A stretch of 64,000 bases of DNA from JAKVBK01 sp022447275 (GTDB lineage Bacteria > Pseudomonadota > Alphaproteobacteria > Rhodobacterales > Rhodobacteraceae), in NCBI GenBank assembly GCA_047125605.1, contig CP138932.1, forward strand, positions 1,364,001-1,428,000. Direction: 5' to 3'. The notes beneath the pieces are model-generated. The model did no database searches. It was not told the DNA's origin and worked only from the letters and a program-made list of their open reading frames with translations. Made by a program: the position numbers and the translations under genes. Positions 1 to 8,482 of the stretch are shown piece by piece. Within the stretch, counting starts at the first letter, position 1. Each line of letters begins with the position of its first letter.

Positions 1-708
1 GCCCATCCAGAGCAGATTACCAAGCCCGATTGCGGATTTGATCGTGCCCGACGTCAGACCGCCTGCCTCAGTGATCCCAAGGTGGATCGGGGCATCCGTT
101 GCATCGGCCAATTTCTGGTAGGCCGCGGTGGCCATGAACACGTCGGACGCCTTGCAGGAAATCTTGAACTCGTGAAAGTCATTGTCTTGCAGGATCTTGA
201 TGTGATCCAAGCCGCTTTCCACCATCGCATCCGGGGTCGGCTCGCCGTATTTCTCAAGCAGATGCTTTTCGAGGCTGCCAGCATTGACCCCAATGCGCAT
301 GGAACAATTGTTGTCCCGTGCGGCCTTGATGACCTCCTGCACGCGGGCCTCAGAGCCAATATTGCCCGGGTTGATCCGCAGACACGCTGCGCCCGCCTCG
401 GCTGCCTCAACCCCCCGCATGTAATGGAAGTGGATATCTGCCACGATCGGAACGGACACCTCTGGGATAATCTGCTTGAGCGCCGCAGAGCTATCCTTGT
501 CCGGCACGGAAATCCGCACGATGTCGGCCCCGGCCTCGGCGCATCGGTTCACCTGTTCGATCGTGCCTTTCACATCCGTCGTGACGGTGTTCGTCATGGT
601 TTGCACCGAAATCGGCGCATCACCGCCCACGGGAACGGGGCCTACGGAGATCTGGCGACTTTCCCGGCGGTAGATATTGCGCCAGGGGCGAACGTGATTG
701 ATCGACAT
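1..708 (-). CDS. ispG: 4-hydroxy-3-methylbut-2-enyl diphosphate synthase, partial (3' end outside window)
   Basis: This is the N-terminal 236 codons of IspG (GcpE), the [4Fe-4S] enzyme of the MEP isoprenoid pathway that reductively opens MEcPP to HMBPP in the cytosol. The protein begins MSINHVRPWRNIYRRES and shows the family TIM-barrel signatures GGDAPISVQTMTNT, VPIVADIHFHY and LRINPGNIG, followed by HLGITEAGG. The cluster-binding C-terminal domain lies outside the window. The ATG at 708-706 was chosen because the family sequence starts there. The Shine-Dalgarno AAGGG sits in the loop of a 7-bp perfect hairpin (711-729). The gene is followed, reading upstream, by the RodZ-like gene, a common alphaproteobacterial arrangement. 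Confidence 0.96.
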   Translation of the reverse strand, partial: MSINHVRPWRNIYRRESRQISVGPVPVGGDAPISVQTMTNTVTTDVKGTIEQVNRCAEAGADIVRISVPDKDSSAALKQIIPEVSVPIVADIHFHYMRGVEAAEAGAACLRINPGNIGSEARVQEVIKAARDNNCSMRIGVNAGSLEKHLLEKYGEPTPDAMVESGLDHIKILQDNDFHEFKISCKASDVFMATAAYQKLADATDAPIHLGITEAGGLTSGTIKSAIGLGNLLWMG

Positions 709-710
709 GC

Positions 711-729
711 TTGACAGCCCTTCTGTCAA
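711..729 (-). promoter_or_regulatory. Perfect inverted repeat placing the ispG Shine-Dalgarno in a hairpin loop
   Basis: On the ispG transcript the arms are TTGACAG and CTGTCAA (7 of 7 pairs), enclosing the 5-nt loop AAGGG, two nucleotides before the ATG at 708. The loop is the best Shine-Dalgarno candidate. The repeat is plainly visible; a role as translational control element or as a DNA operator is inference. Confidence 0.45.
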
Positions 730-810
730 CTCAGGGTGACACTACTCATATGCTAGGTGTAAAGCCAAGTTTTCATTCTGACAATGCGGCAGCCTGCACC
801 GAGGCCCCAA

Positions 811-2070
811 TCATTGGCTTTCTTCGCTGAGATTTTCCAAAAGAGCGGCCTCGGCGAACCGCACGGCAGCGCGGCTTTGGGCGCCTTCTGCCTCGTCGAC
901 CTTCGCAAAGGTCTGGGTCAGGTCATCGGAGGAGAGCGCGACATTTGAAACGACAGCTCCGGTGCTGCCAGCCGGCCCGTAGGTTTCACCGTTGACCATG
1001 AAATACAGATTGCCCGCGGCACCGGCGCGCAGGGTTGCTGGGCGCTCGGTGCGCGGCAAAACGAAACTGTCACCCGCTTGCAAGATTTTCTCCAAGAGGA
1101 TCGAGCCATCCGCATCGCGCACGCGCACCCAGGCCTCATCCACCGCGACCAGCATCACCTCCGGCGCATTTTCGGCCAGAACAATCGGCCCTTGCGCCCC
1201 GGCGGAGCCGGTGGACTGATCGGCCAGTGCGCGGCCCAAAGCAGAGCCTTCGCCAGGTGCGCCGGTCTCGATCGTGGGCAGGGTATCGGTGCGGGCGGAC
1301 AAGACGCCAACTTGCTGCGGATCAAGTGCAGCGATGGGCCCGTCGCGGGGGGTCATCACCGGCACGTCCAGCGCCTGCGGGCGGTACAGACGGTTCAGTG
1401 CCTCAGGTGCAACGAGGGCATTTGGCGCATTAAAGGCGGTCGCATCGGCGACAGGCTCGAGATCCTGTAGCGGATCAAGCTCAGCCAAGACACCCGGTGC
1501 AGACTCCATAGGGGTCACCCGCACTTGCTGAACTTCGTGCAAAACAGAGACCGCCCCATACCCGATGGCGCCCAGCAGCGTCAGCATCACCAGAATCGAA
1601 CCAACTGCGCCGGGCTCGATTCGCGCCAGAATGCCATCCGATTGCGGCGTGAAACTCAGCGCCCCTCCAAGCTCGCTTCCGAAGGTTGCGTCGTTCTTGG
1701 ACGCGGCCAAAAGCGGGGCTGCCGGCGAGGCTTTTGTCTTCGCGCGCTCCAGTCCATTGCCAAGTGCAAAGCCGGACTCGCGGCTGAAGGTTTCATAGGC
1801 CCATTCGGGATCGATGTTCAGATAGCGCGCATAAGAGCGCACGTAGCCGGCGATAAACCCTTTTGTTTCAAAGGCATCAGCATCAGCATTTTCGATTGCG
1901 GCGATGTAGGCGGCTTTAATTTTGAGGTCACGCTGAACGTCGAGCAGCGACTTTCCGAGAGTCGCACGCTCGCCGCGCATCATGTCGCCAAGCTTGAAGT
2001 CGAAGTCATCAAAGCCCTTGGGCTTCTCCTCTGACTTCTCTTCAAGCGTCTTATCTCGACGCCCGATCAT
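811..2070 (-). CDS. RodZ-like helix-turn-helix membrane protein with C-terminal DUF4115 domain
   Basis: The product is about 419 residues. Residues about 25-100 form a Cro/C1-type HTH (GERATLGKSLLDVQRDLKIK, then AAYIAAIENAD and GFIAGYVRSYARYLNIDPEW), characteristic of RodZ-like proteins. One transmembrane helix follows (GSILVMLTLLGAIGYGAVSV), then a long acidic linker, and a C-terminal beta domain of DUF4115 type (EAWVRVRDADGSILLEKILQ, GDSFVLP). RodZ links MreB to the envelope; a shape or envelope role is inferred from the family. Start: ATG at 2070. An in-frame TTG at 2109 would add 13 residues; neither has a strong ribosome binding site. It lies upstream of ispG with a 102-bp gap. Confidence 0.85.
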   Translation of the reverse strand: MIGRRDKTLEEKSEEKPKGFDDFDFKLGDMMRGERATLGKSLLDVQRDLKIKAAYIAAIENADADAFETKGFIAGYVRSYARYLNIDPEWAYETFSRESGFALGNGLERAKTKASPAAPLLAASKNDATFGSELGGALSFTPQSDGILARIEPGAVGSILVMLTLLGAIGYGAVSVLHEVQQVRVTPMESAPGVLAELDPLQDLEPVADATAFNAPNALVAPEALNRLYRPQALDVPVMTPRDGPIAALDPQQVGVLSARTDTLPTIETGAPGEGSALGRALADQSTGSAGAQGPIVLAENAPEVMLVAVDEAWVRVRDADGSILLEKILQAGDSFVLPRTERPATLRAGAAGNLYFMVNGETYGPAGSTGAVVSNVALSSDDLTQTFAKVDEAEGAQSRAAVRFAEAALLENLSEESQ

Positions 2071-2191
2071 CTGCTCGAACCGCTGTTTCGCAACGTGTTT
2101 TTTCCCCAATCGCCGCGAGTCGTGTGGCAGCGACTCGCAGATCTTCCTGAGAGTATAACACGTTCTGCGAGAAGGATCAGATCAAAAGTCG

Positions 2192-3427
2192 CTAACCGGC
2201 CAGGTCTTGCCGATTCAAAGCGCAGTGGGACCAGAGCGCGTCCATTGCCTTGACCAGCCCATCGATCATTTTCGGCTCATGCACCGGGGACGGGGTAAAG
2301 CGCAGGCGCTCGGTGCCGCGCGGCACTGTGGGGAAATTGATCGGCTGGACGTAGATGCCATGATCTTCGAGCAGCATGTCCGACAGCATCTTGGTGTGAA
2401 CCGGATCGCCCACGATCACCGGCACAATGTGGCTGCCATGATCAATGATTGGCAGGCCAAGGCCCTTGAGCCGCGTCTTGAGGATGCGGGCGGCCAGCTG
2501 GTGCGCATCGCGGCGCGCCTGATCGGTTTTCAGATGGGCAACAGAGGCAGCAGCGCCCGCAGCAACCGCTGGGGGCAGCGACGTCGTGAAGATGAAGCCC
2601 GGCGCATAGGAGCGGATGGCATCGCACATCTTTGCAGAGGCGGCAATGTAGCCCCCCATCACCCCGTAGGCCTTGGCCAAGGTGCCGTTGATGATATCGA
2701 TCCGGTCGACGAGGCCATCGCGCTCTGCCACACCGCCGCCGCGCGGGCCGTACATGCCAACCGCGTGCACTTCGTCGATATAGGTCAGGGCGTTGAATTC
2801 ATCCGCAAGATCACAGATCGCCTCGATTGGGCCGAAATCGCCATCCATCGAATAGATCGATTCGAACGCGATCAGCTTGGGCGCATCAGGATCATCGGCT
2901 TCCAAAAGGGCGCGCAGATGGTCGAGATCGTTGTGACGGAAGATCCGCTTTGCCCCGCCATTGCGCCGAATGCCCTCGATCATCGAGGCATGGTTCAATT
3001 CGTCGGAGTAGATGATCAGGCCGGGCAGCAGTTTCGGCAGCGTGCTCAGCGTAGCGTCATTTGCGATGTAAGCGGAGGTGAACAGCAGAGCGGCCTCTTT
3101 GCAGTGCAAATCCGCCAGTTCGGCCTCAAGACGCTTATGATACACCGTCGTGCCCGAGATGTTGCGCGTGCCGCCAGAGCCCGCGCCAGTTGCCTCGAGA
3201 GCTTCCTGCATGGCCGACACCACGACCGGATGCTGGCCCATGCCCAGGTAGTCGTTGCCACACCAAACGGTGATATCCTGTTCTGTGCCATCTTCGCGAC
3301 GCCAGACGGCGCTGGGGAACTGGCCCTTGCGACGTTCGATGTCGATAAAGGTGCGGTAACGGCCTTCTTCATGAAGGCGGTCCAATGCGGCGTCGATCTT
3401 GTTGGCATTCACCGTGGTCAAAGTCAC
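2192..3427 (-). CDS. hemA: 5-aminolevulinate synthase
   Basis: This PLP-dependent enzyme condenses glycine and succinyl-CoA to 5-aminolevulinate, the first step of tetrapyrrole synthesis by the C4 route used in alphaproteobacteria. The 411-residue product has the family N-terminus (EGRYRTFIDIERRKG), the glycine loop SGGTRNISGTT, the cofactor aspartate in YIDEVHAVGMYG (D218) and the Schiff-base lysine in GTLAKAYGVMGG (K252). Length matches the usual 400-410 residues. The reading frame is open up to 3550, but the GTG at 3427 is preceded by GAGGAAG at 7-nt spacing and gives the expected N-terminus, so it was chosen. The gene is monocistronic or followed by the RodZ/ispG unit. Confidence 0.96.
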   Translation of the reverse strand: MTLTTVNANKIDAALDRLHEEGRYRTFIDIERRKGQFPSAVWRREDGTEQDITVWCGNDYLGMGQHPVVVSAMQEALEATGAGSGGTRNISGTTVYHKRLEAELADLHCKEAALLFTSAYIANDATLSTLPKLLPGLIIYSDELNHASMIEGIRRNGGAKRIFRHNDLDHLRALLEADDPDAPKLIAFESIYSMDGDFGPIEAICDLADEFNALTYIDEVHAVGMYGPRGGGVAERDGLVDRIDIINGTLAKAYGVMGGYIAASAKMCDAIRSYAPGFIFTTSLPPAVAAGAAASVAHLKTDQARRDAHQLAARILKTRLKGLGLPIIDHGSHIVPVIVGDPVHTKMLSDMLLEDHGIYVQPINFPTVPRGTERLRFTPSPVHEPKMIDGLVKAMDALWSHCALNRQDLAG

Positions 3428-3703
3428 AGCTGCGCTTCCTCGTCTCTCACATTCCAAAAATGTTATGTGTTTTGTCTCATCATGACAATAGGGTGTGAGT
3501 TTGCGTTTTACAGTGGGCCTGTCCCTCGCATTGGTGCGGCCTGAATGCAAATCACACCCTGTTGTTCAAGCCAGAGACCGCTTAGGAAACTTTCCGTCGC
3601 TGTACCAGACACTTACGCGACGCCGTCGCGGCATTCCTGCGCATCTGCGTGCCGTTCTGTCGCGCTGCGACCTTGGCGCGCAGGGGCGCCTATCAGACAG
3701 ATT

Positions 3704-4279
3704 TCAGCGGTCTGCCACCACAATTTTGCAATCTTTCGCACCGCCAGTCTTTGCATTGCACTGCTCCAGTGCCCGCCCCCCGTCGCCACGCGCAAACCCC
3801 CAAGCGCCCGTGGCAGGCGACACCGCAAAGGCCTTCGGGGCCTCCAACTTGCGAAAGGCGCCTTTCAGCACACCTGTCGCTTCCACCGACAAGGTGAGAT
3901 CGCGCGCCTTGTAGCGGCGCGGCGTAACCGTCGCGATAATGACGCAGGCCGCGCCAGTTTTTCGCCGCGCTTCGCAAGCAGCAAGGGCTGCCCTCTCTGC
4001 ATCCTGTGGCGAATGATAGTTCGACAAAGCCACCGCAGAGCCACTGTGGGCAGGGTCACCGGGGCTGAGCGCCATGGCACCGTAATAGGGGAATTCCGCG
4101 GCATAGGCCTCCAGCGCTTTGCGCTCTGCGTCGCCCAGAAACGGCACATCCGCCACAACGACACTGCGCCCCTTTTCCCGGAACATCAGCTTCCGCGCCT
4201 CTTTTGTCGTCAATTCGGCCAAGGCGGCACAGGGCACAAGCAGGCTAAGGGCAACAAGGGCGCCGGTTATACGCAGCAT
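3704..4279 (-). CDS. Secreted protein with two DUF4189-like cysteine repeats
   Basis: This 191-residue protein has a Sec signal peptide (LRITGALVALSLLVPCAALA, predicted cleavage after ALA). The mature part carries two similar segments: AALAACEARRKTGAACVII (about residues 100-120) and ALEQCNAKTGGAKDCKIVV near the C-terminus. Each has the pattern ALxxCxx...xxCxI/V typical of DUF4189-like small periplasmic proteins, suggesting one disulfide per repeat. The ribosome binding site GGAGA lies 6 nt before the ATG. It is upstream of hemA on the same strand. Rhodobacteraceae homologues are sometimes labelled as aminolevulinate synthase by neighbourhood; nothing in this sequence resembles a PLP enzyme. 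Function unknown. Confidence 0.8.
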   Translation of the reverse strand: MLRITGALVALSLLVPCAALAELTTKEARKLMFREKGRSVVVADVPFLGDAERKALEAYAAEFPYYGAMALSPGDPAHSGSAVALSNYHSPQDAERAALAACEARRKTGAACVIIATVTPRRYKARDLTLSVEATGVLKGAFRKLEAPKAFAVSPATGAWGFARGDGGRALEQCNAKTGGAKDCKIVVADR

Positions 4280-4416
4280 GAACGCTCTCCTTTTTCGGTC
4301 TGCACCGTTTTAACCGCTTGTTGCCACCTGCGCCACCGCGCCCGCCATCTGCTGGACAGTGCGCCGCGGCTGGCTCACTGTGCAGCCCAAACACCGACCA
4401 CAGGAGCTTTTGACAC

Positions 4417-5805
4417 GTGACCGCCGATCCCCTTCTCACCCCGGTGCTAGACCGCCTCGATGCTGATCTGGACGCCGCAATGGCCCGCCTCATGAACCTG
4501 CTGCGCATCCCGTCGATCTCGACCGATCCAGCCTATGCCGAGCCGGTGCGGCAGGCGGCTGACTGGCTTGTCGAGGATCTCACCTCTTTGGGATTCGATG
4601 CCTCGCGGCGCGACACACCCGGCCATCCCATGGTGGTCGGCCATGGCGGCAGCGGTGGCCGCCACCTGTTGTTTTATGGTCACTACGATGTTCAGCCCGT
4701 CGACCCGCTGGACCTTTGGGATCGAGACCCGTTCGACCCCGAGGTTCAGGACACGCCGAAAGGCAAGGTGATCCGCGGCCGCGGCACCTCTGATGACAAG
4801 GGGCAGTTGATGACCTTCGTGGAGGCCTGCCGGGCATGGAAGGCCGTGCATGGCACCCTGCCCTGCAAGCTCACGCTCTTTTTCGAAGGCGAAGAGGAAA
4901 GCGGCTCGCCTTCGCTTGTGCCCTTTCTCAAAGAGCACGCAGAGGAACTGCAAGCCGAGTTGGCCCTGATCTGTGACACAGGCCTGTTTGCAGACCGGGT
5001 GCCCGCGATCACCACACGGCTGCGCGGCATGCTGCAGGAAGAGATCACGATCACAGGGCCGGACAAGGATTTGCACTCAGGCACGTTCGGCGGGGCTGCG
5101 ATCAATCCGATCCGGGTGCTCAGCCGCATTCTGGCTGATCTCCATGATGAGACGGGCCGGGTAACGATCCCAGGATTTTACGATGGCGTGGCCGAGCTGT
5201 CAGATGATCAGCGCGCCCAGTGGGAGGGGCTGAATTTCGATCACAAAGCCTTCCTCGGCGGTGTCGGGCTGTCAGCGCCAGCCGGCGAGCAGGATCGCAC
5301 GCCGCTGGAAATGCTGTGGTCTCGGCCCACCTGCGAGATCAACGGGATTTGGGGCGGCTACACCGGGGCAGGCTTCAAGACTGTCCTGCCCAGCAAAGCC
5401 CATGCCAAGATCAGTTTCCGCCTTGTGGGCAAGCAGGATCCGCATGCGATCCGCACCAACCTGCGCACCATGATCGAAGCGGCCCTGCCTGCTGACTGCT
5501 CAGTCACCTTTGAAACCCACGGCGCAGGCCCTGCCAGCGAAATGGATACCTCTGATCCCGCCTTCGAGCAGGCCCGCAAGGCCCTGACCGAGGAATGGGA
5601 TGTTGAGGCCGCGATGATAGGCTGTGGCGGCTCGATCCCCGTGGCAGGCTATTTCAAAGAGCATGTGGGCATGGATGCGATGCTGATCGGTTTTGGTAAG
5701 GACGACGACCAACTGCACTCGCCCAATGAAAAGTACGACGTAGAGAGCTTTCACAAAGGTATGCGCAGCTGGGCGCGCATTCTGGCAGCACTTGCCCGCG
5801 ACTGA
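4417..5805 (+). CDS. M20 family dipeptidase (zinc metallopeptidase)
   Basis: This 462-residue cytosolic peptidase or amidohydrolase of the M20 family (ArgE/CNDP-like) probably hydrolyses dipeptides. The two-zinc site is visible: GHYDVQPVD (H89, D91), GRGTSDDKGQ (bridging aspartate near 126), FFEGEEESGSP (catalytic and metal glutamates near 159-160) and a C-terminal histidine in DDQLHSPNEKYD. The dimerisation lid contains GPDKDLHSGTFGG. It starts at GTG 4417 with AGGAG 10 nt upstream. It is divergent from the secreted protein at 4279 and is followed by a strong GC hairpin at 5821-5846. Substrate specificity cannot be read from the sequence. Confidence 0.92.
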   Translation: MTADPLLTPVLDRLDADLDAAMARLMNLLRIPSISTDPAYAEPVRQAADWLVEDLTSLGFDASRRDTPGHPMVVGHGGSGGRHLLFYGHYDVQPVDPLDLWDRDPFDPEVQDTPKGKVIRGRGTSDDKGQLMTFVEACRAWKAVHGTLPCKLTLFFEGEEESGSPSLVPFLKEHAEELQAELALICDTGLFADRVPAITTRLRGMLQEEITITGPDKDLHSGTFGGAAINPIRVLSRILADLHDETGRVTIPGFYDGVAELSDDQRAQWEGLNFDHKAFLGGVGLSAPAGEQDRTPLEMLWSRPTCEINGIWGGYTGAGFKTVLPSKAHAKISFRLVGKQDPHAIRTNLRTMIEAALPADCSVTFETHGAGPASEMDTSDPAFEQARKALTEEWDVEAAMIGCGGSIPVAGYFKEHVGMDAMLIGFGKDDDQLHSPNEKYDVESFHKGMRSWARILAALARD

Positions 5806-5816
5806 GCAATCAGAAC

Positions 5817-5850
5817 AAGAGGGGGCAGCCCGTTTGGGCTGCGCCCCTGC
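5817..5850 (+). terminator. Convergent GC-rich hairpin after the M20 peptidase gene
   Basis: The arms GCAGCCC (5825-5831) and GGGCTGC (5836-5842) enclose the loop GTTT and are flanked by GGGG and CCCC that extend the stem. There is no U-tract, so termination efficiency is uncertain. It sits between convergent units. Confidence 0.5.
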
Positions 5851-5852
5851 CC

Positions 5853-6074
5853 CTAGCCCGCTTTGAACACAGCCGTCAGGCGGTTTTGCCCGCCGCTGCT
5901 GTCATAAGACAGGCTGCTGGCAGTCTGGCGCACAAGGGACAGGCCCAAGCCCCCGATTTGCGCCTGTGCGACCTCGGCATTGGGCTCTAGCTGCAGCGCT
6001 CCGTCCAGCCGCATGCCATTGGTCAAGCGGAGATCACCCAAATAAGTTGGCGAAACGGCTCCGTACGCCAACAA
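5853..6074 (-). pseudogene. C-terminal remnant of an RsbW-like anti-sigma factor / HATPase
   Basis: The open frame encodes about 73 residues whose last half, QIGGLGLSLVRQTASSLSYD then GGQNRLTAVF, is the characteristic end of serine-kinase anti-sigma factors of the HATPase_c_2 family (pattern GGLGLxLVRxxxDxxxYxxxxGxNxLTL). The N-terminal N box and the first ATP-binding glycine motif are missing, and upstream DNA (6075-6440) is AT-rich and non-coding on both strands. Intact family members are about 140 residues. It is therefore read as a truncated gene. No partner anti-anti-sigma gene is adjacent. Confidence 0.7.
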
Positions 6075-6450
6075 TTAATCGCATCAGCCAATAGCATAAT
6101 GCGATCGCAAACTTGGCTGTGTGCCCAATATGAAAATTACGAGCGTCCTAGCATGCGATAGGAGTACAATCGGCTTCTAAACCCATCGCTGCACAGGATT
6201 GATATTGGTTCAACGGGATACGCTATAAACCACAAACAGGGACTAAATTAGCAGTCTGCGCCCAGAAAATCGAAGCCATCTCACAATAGCCTCACATTTA
6301 AAGGAGCAACTCATCCAAACAGAAGGCTCCAAAACCAAGCCATCCGTGGCAGGGTGCGCCAGATAGTACGGCTGGCAATCGATAATCAAAAAAATGCACA
6401 GTTCAGGTGCCACTCCGGAACACCGCCTGACAATGTATCAGAGAAAGAAG
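6075..6450. other. AT-rich intergenic stretch without a recognisable gene
   Basis: About 375 bp between the anti-sigma remnant and the tRNA-Asp pair. Base composition is clearly poorer in G+C than the flanks, and no frame resembles a protein. It is probably debris of a lost gene or of an element inserted beside the tRNA genes. Confidence 0.5.
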
Positions 6451-6527
6451 TGGCGCGGTTGACGGGGCTCGAACCCGCGACCCCCGGCGTGACAGGCCGG
6501 TACTCTAACCAACTGAGCTACAACCGC
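6451..6527 (-). tRNA. tRNA-Asp (GTC), copy 2 of a tandem pair
   Basis: On the minus strand the 77-nt cloverleaf has the acceptor arm GCGGTTG/CAACCGC, D-loop AGTTGGTTA, anticodon stem and loop CCGGCCTGTCACGCCGG with anticodon GTC, T-arm GCGGGTTCGAGCCCCG-like, discriminator G and encoded CCA. It is identical to the copy at 6562-6638 and lies 34 bp downstream of it, so the two are probably co-transcribed. Confidence 0.95.
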
Positions 6528-6561
6528 GCATCGGTCTGGAACGTTTCGGAGGGGCAAGCGG

Positions 6562-6638
6562 TGGCGCGGTTGACGGGGCTCGAACCCGCGACCCCCGGCG
6601 TGACAGGCCGGTACTCTAACCAACTGAGCTACAACCGC
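6562..6638 (-). tRNA. tRNA-Asp (GTC), copy 1 of a tandem pair
   Basis: This is the same 77-nt cloverleaf as the neighbouring copy, with anticodon GTC (decodes GAC/GAU), acceptor arm GCGGTTG/CAACCGC and encoded CCA. It is the promoter-proximal member of the pair on the minus strand. Confidence 0.95.
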
Positions 6639-6820
6639 CCAACTTGCCCGCCCCGGGTAACACCCAAGACGTAGCGGCGGTTCTATTGGGGGGTGACAGG
6701 AGCGTCAAGCGCGATTGCACGCCGATCAACGATTTTCTTTCACCGGAATGAAATCCGGTTTCGAAGGCGCCAAACCGACGCCTGTTCACCACCGATGGTG
6801 CGCGCGCCCCAAAAGGCGCG

Positions 6821-7351
6821 TCAGGCTCGGTCGCCCCGATTTAGCCGGCGCAAATCCGGCCAATGCACCGGGATATCAACAATCGGCTGCTCATATAGCG
6901 TAACAGTGCGCGGCGCTTCCTCCTGCCCGCCCAAGCGGGCATAGGCCGCGCGCGCAGCGCTATTTCTATCAATCACCGTCAGCCATGCCGTTGAATGGTC
7001 CGCCGCAATAAGAGCCTCCACCAAAGCGTCAAACAAACACCGTCCGATGCCCTGCCCCTTGACCTGCGGATCGACATGGAAATTGTCGATATAGGGGCCT
7101 TTTTCACCGTCTGGAATACACGCGATAAAGCCGGTGAGCGAGCCGCCTTGCGGTGGCGTTGCGACAAGCGTGATCAGCTGGTCAAGCACAGGGGGCTGCC
7201 ACTTATCTTCCAGATCCGGGAAGATTTGCCCATCCAGATAGGCATCGGGCAACATCCCGCGATAAGCCGATTGCCACGATGCGATCTGAAGCTGGGCAAT
7301 GTTCGGCAAATCAGCATCCAAAGCCGCACTTATGATCGGCGCGCCCGTCAT
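6821..7351 (-). CDS. GNAT family N-acetyltransferase
   Basis: This 176-residue protein has a single GNAT fold. The acetyl-CoA pyrophosphate loop (motif A) is VDPQVKGQGIGRCLFDALVE (about residues 97-116), followed by motif B WLTVIDRNSAARAAYARLG. The substrate is unknown; free-standing enzymes of this size modify small amines, antibiotics or protein N-termini. Its ATG overlaps the stop of the upstream DMT transporter by 4 bp (ATGA), so the two are translationally coupled and an export-plus-acetylation pair is possible. It lies 182 bp before the tRNA-Asp pair on the same strand. Confidence 0.88.
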   Translation of the reverse strand: MTGAPIISAALDADLPNIAQLQIASWQSAYRGMLPDAYLDGQIFPDLEDKWQPPVLDQLITLVATPPQGGSLTGFIACIPDGEKGPYIDNFHVDPQVKGQGIGRCLFDALVEALIAADHSTAWLTVIDRNSAARAAYARLGGQEEAPRTVTLYEQPIVDIPVHWPDLRRLNRGDRA

Positions 7352-8322
7352 GTGCGCCGCACCGGCCTGCCACCGGCAACCTGCCGCGAAAGGCGCCGTT
7401 CACGCACAAAGACATAGACGCCTGACACCCCAATCAGGAAGATGCCCAGCATCACCATGGCATCGGGCAACTCATCGAAGAACCACCAGCCCCAGAAGAT
7501 GGCGAGAGGCAGCGCAGTGTATTCAAACGGTGCAATGGTGGCCGCATCCCCCAGCCTGTAAGCTTGGCTGAGCGCATAGCCCACGCCCGCGGACAAAGCC
7601 CCGAGCATCAGCAGGGCGGGCCAATCCTCGGGCGCGGGCCAAACCCAGGCCCGCAGCAGGAAAATCAGACTCTCGTTTCCTACCATCTCGGCGTAGCGGC
7701 CATCCCCCGCGACCAACCAGAACAGACTTGAGACGAGGATAAAGGTCAGCTGGATATAAATCGCCATCGCCGAGGCGGGCGTGTCGACACCCAGTTTGCG
7801 GGTCAGCACCTGCATGCCCGCATAACCCGCCGCCGCCAATATCGGCAGCGTCAGCACCCATCCCGGCACATCAAAAACATCCATGCCCGGGCGCACCATG
7901 ATCAGCACCCCTACGAAACCCAGCGCAATCGCACCAAGACGGTGCGGGCCCACCGTCTCACCCAGCACCGGCACGGCCAGCAGGGTGATCATCAACGGCG
8001 CCACAAAGAACATTGCCGTCACCGTGGCCAGTGGCAGAACGGCAATCGCTGTGAAGAAGGTCATATTCGCGATCACGATGAGCAGGCAGCGCAAGGCATG
8101 CAGTGAAACACGGTCTGTCCTAAGCACAGCGATGCCGCCCTCGAACTGCAAAATGATGAACGACAGGAAGATCCCGATGGCCGAGCGGGCAAACACCAAC
8201 TGGTGCAACGGATAGCGATCCGAAAGACTTTTGATGGTGAGATCGTTGATCGAGATCAACAACATCCCCAAAAGGATCATAATTATCCCAAGCCGGGTGG
8301 AGTGCAGCGCGGTTTGTGTCAT
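7348..8322 (-). CDS. DMT superfamily (EamA) transporter
   Basis: The 324-residue integral membrane protein has two EamA repeats and about ten hydrophobic helices, starting with LGIIMILLGMLLISINDLTI and ending with AMVMLGIFLIGVSGVYVFVR. Members export amino acids, metabolites or nucleosides, or are of unknown substrate. The frame is open to 8544, but the ATG at 8322 gives the typical short cytoplasmic N-terminus before helix 1; the longer extension would overlap the pirin gene. The 4-bp stop/start overlap with the GNAT gene indicates an operon. Confidence 0.88.
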   Translation of the reverse strand: MTQTALHSTRLGIIMILLGMLLISINDLTIKSLSDRYPLHQLVFARSAIGIFLSFIILQFEGGIAVLRTDRVSLHALRCLLIVIANMTFFTAIAVLPLATVTAMFFVAPLMITLLAVPVLGETVGPHRLGAIALGFVGVLIMVRPGMDVFDVPGWVLTLPILAAAGYAGMQVLTRKLGVDTPASAMAIYIQLTFILVSSLFWLVAGDGRYAEMVGNESLIFLLRAWVWPAPEDWPALLMLGALSAGVGYALSQAYRLGDAATIAPFEYTALPLAIFWGWWFFDELPDAMVMLGIFLIGVSGVYVFVRERRLSRQVAGGRPVRRT

Positions 8323-8482
8323 GACTGACAGCACCCATGCCACATCTTCGCACAGGCGCAATGCCGATTTCCGACATGGTGAAGTCGCTGCTGGCGTCAC
8401 ATGATCGAACGGCGCGGAAAGCAAGGCCCCAGCAGGCGGTGCGAGTGTCGTCCGCGCCCGCTGGGATGATAAGAATGACGGC

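Noticed and set aside
2207..3544. 445-codon open frame antisense to hemA
   Set aside because: It is a mirror frame in GC-rich coding DNA; hemA on the other strand has full family motifs, and the antisense product resembles nothing.
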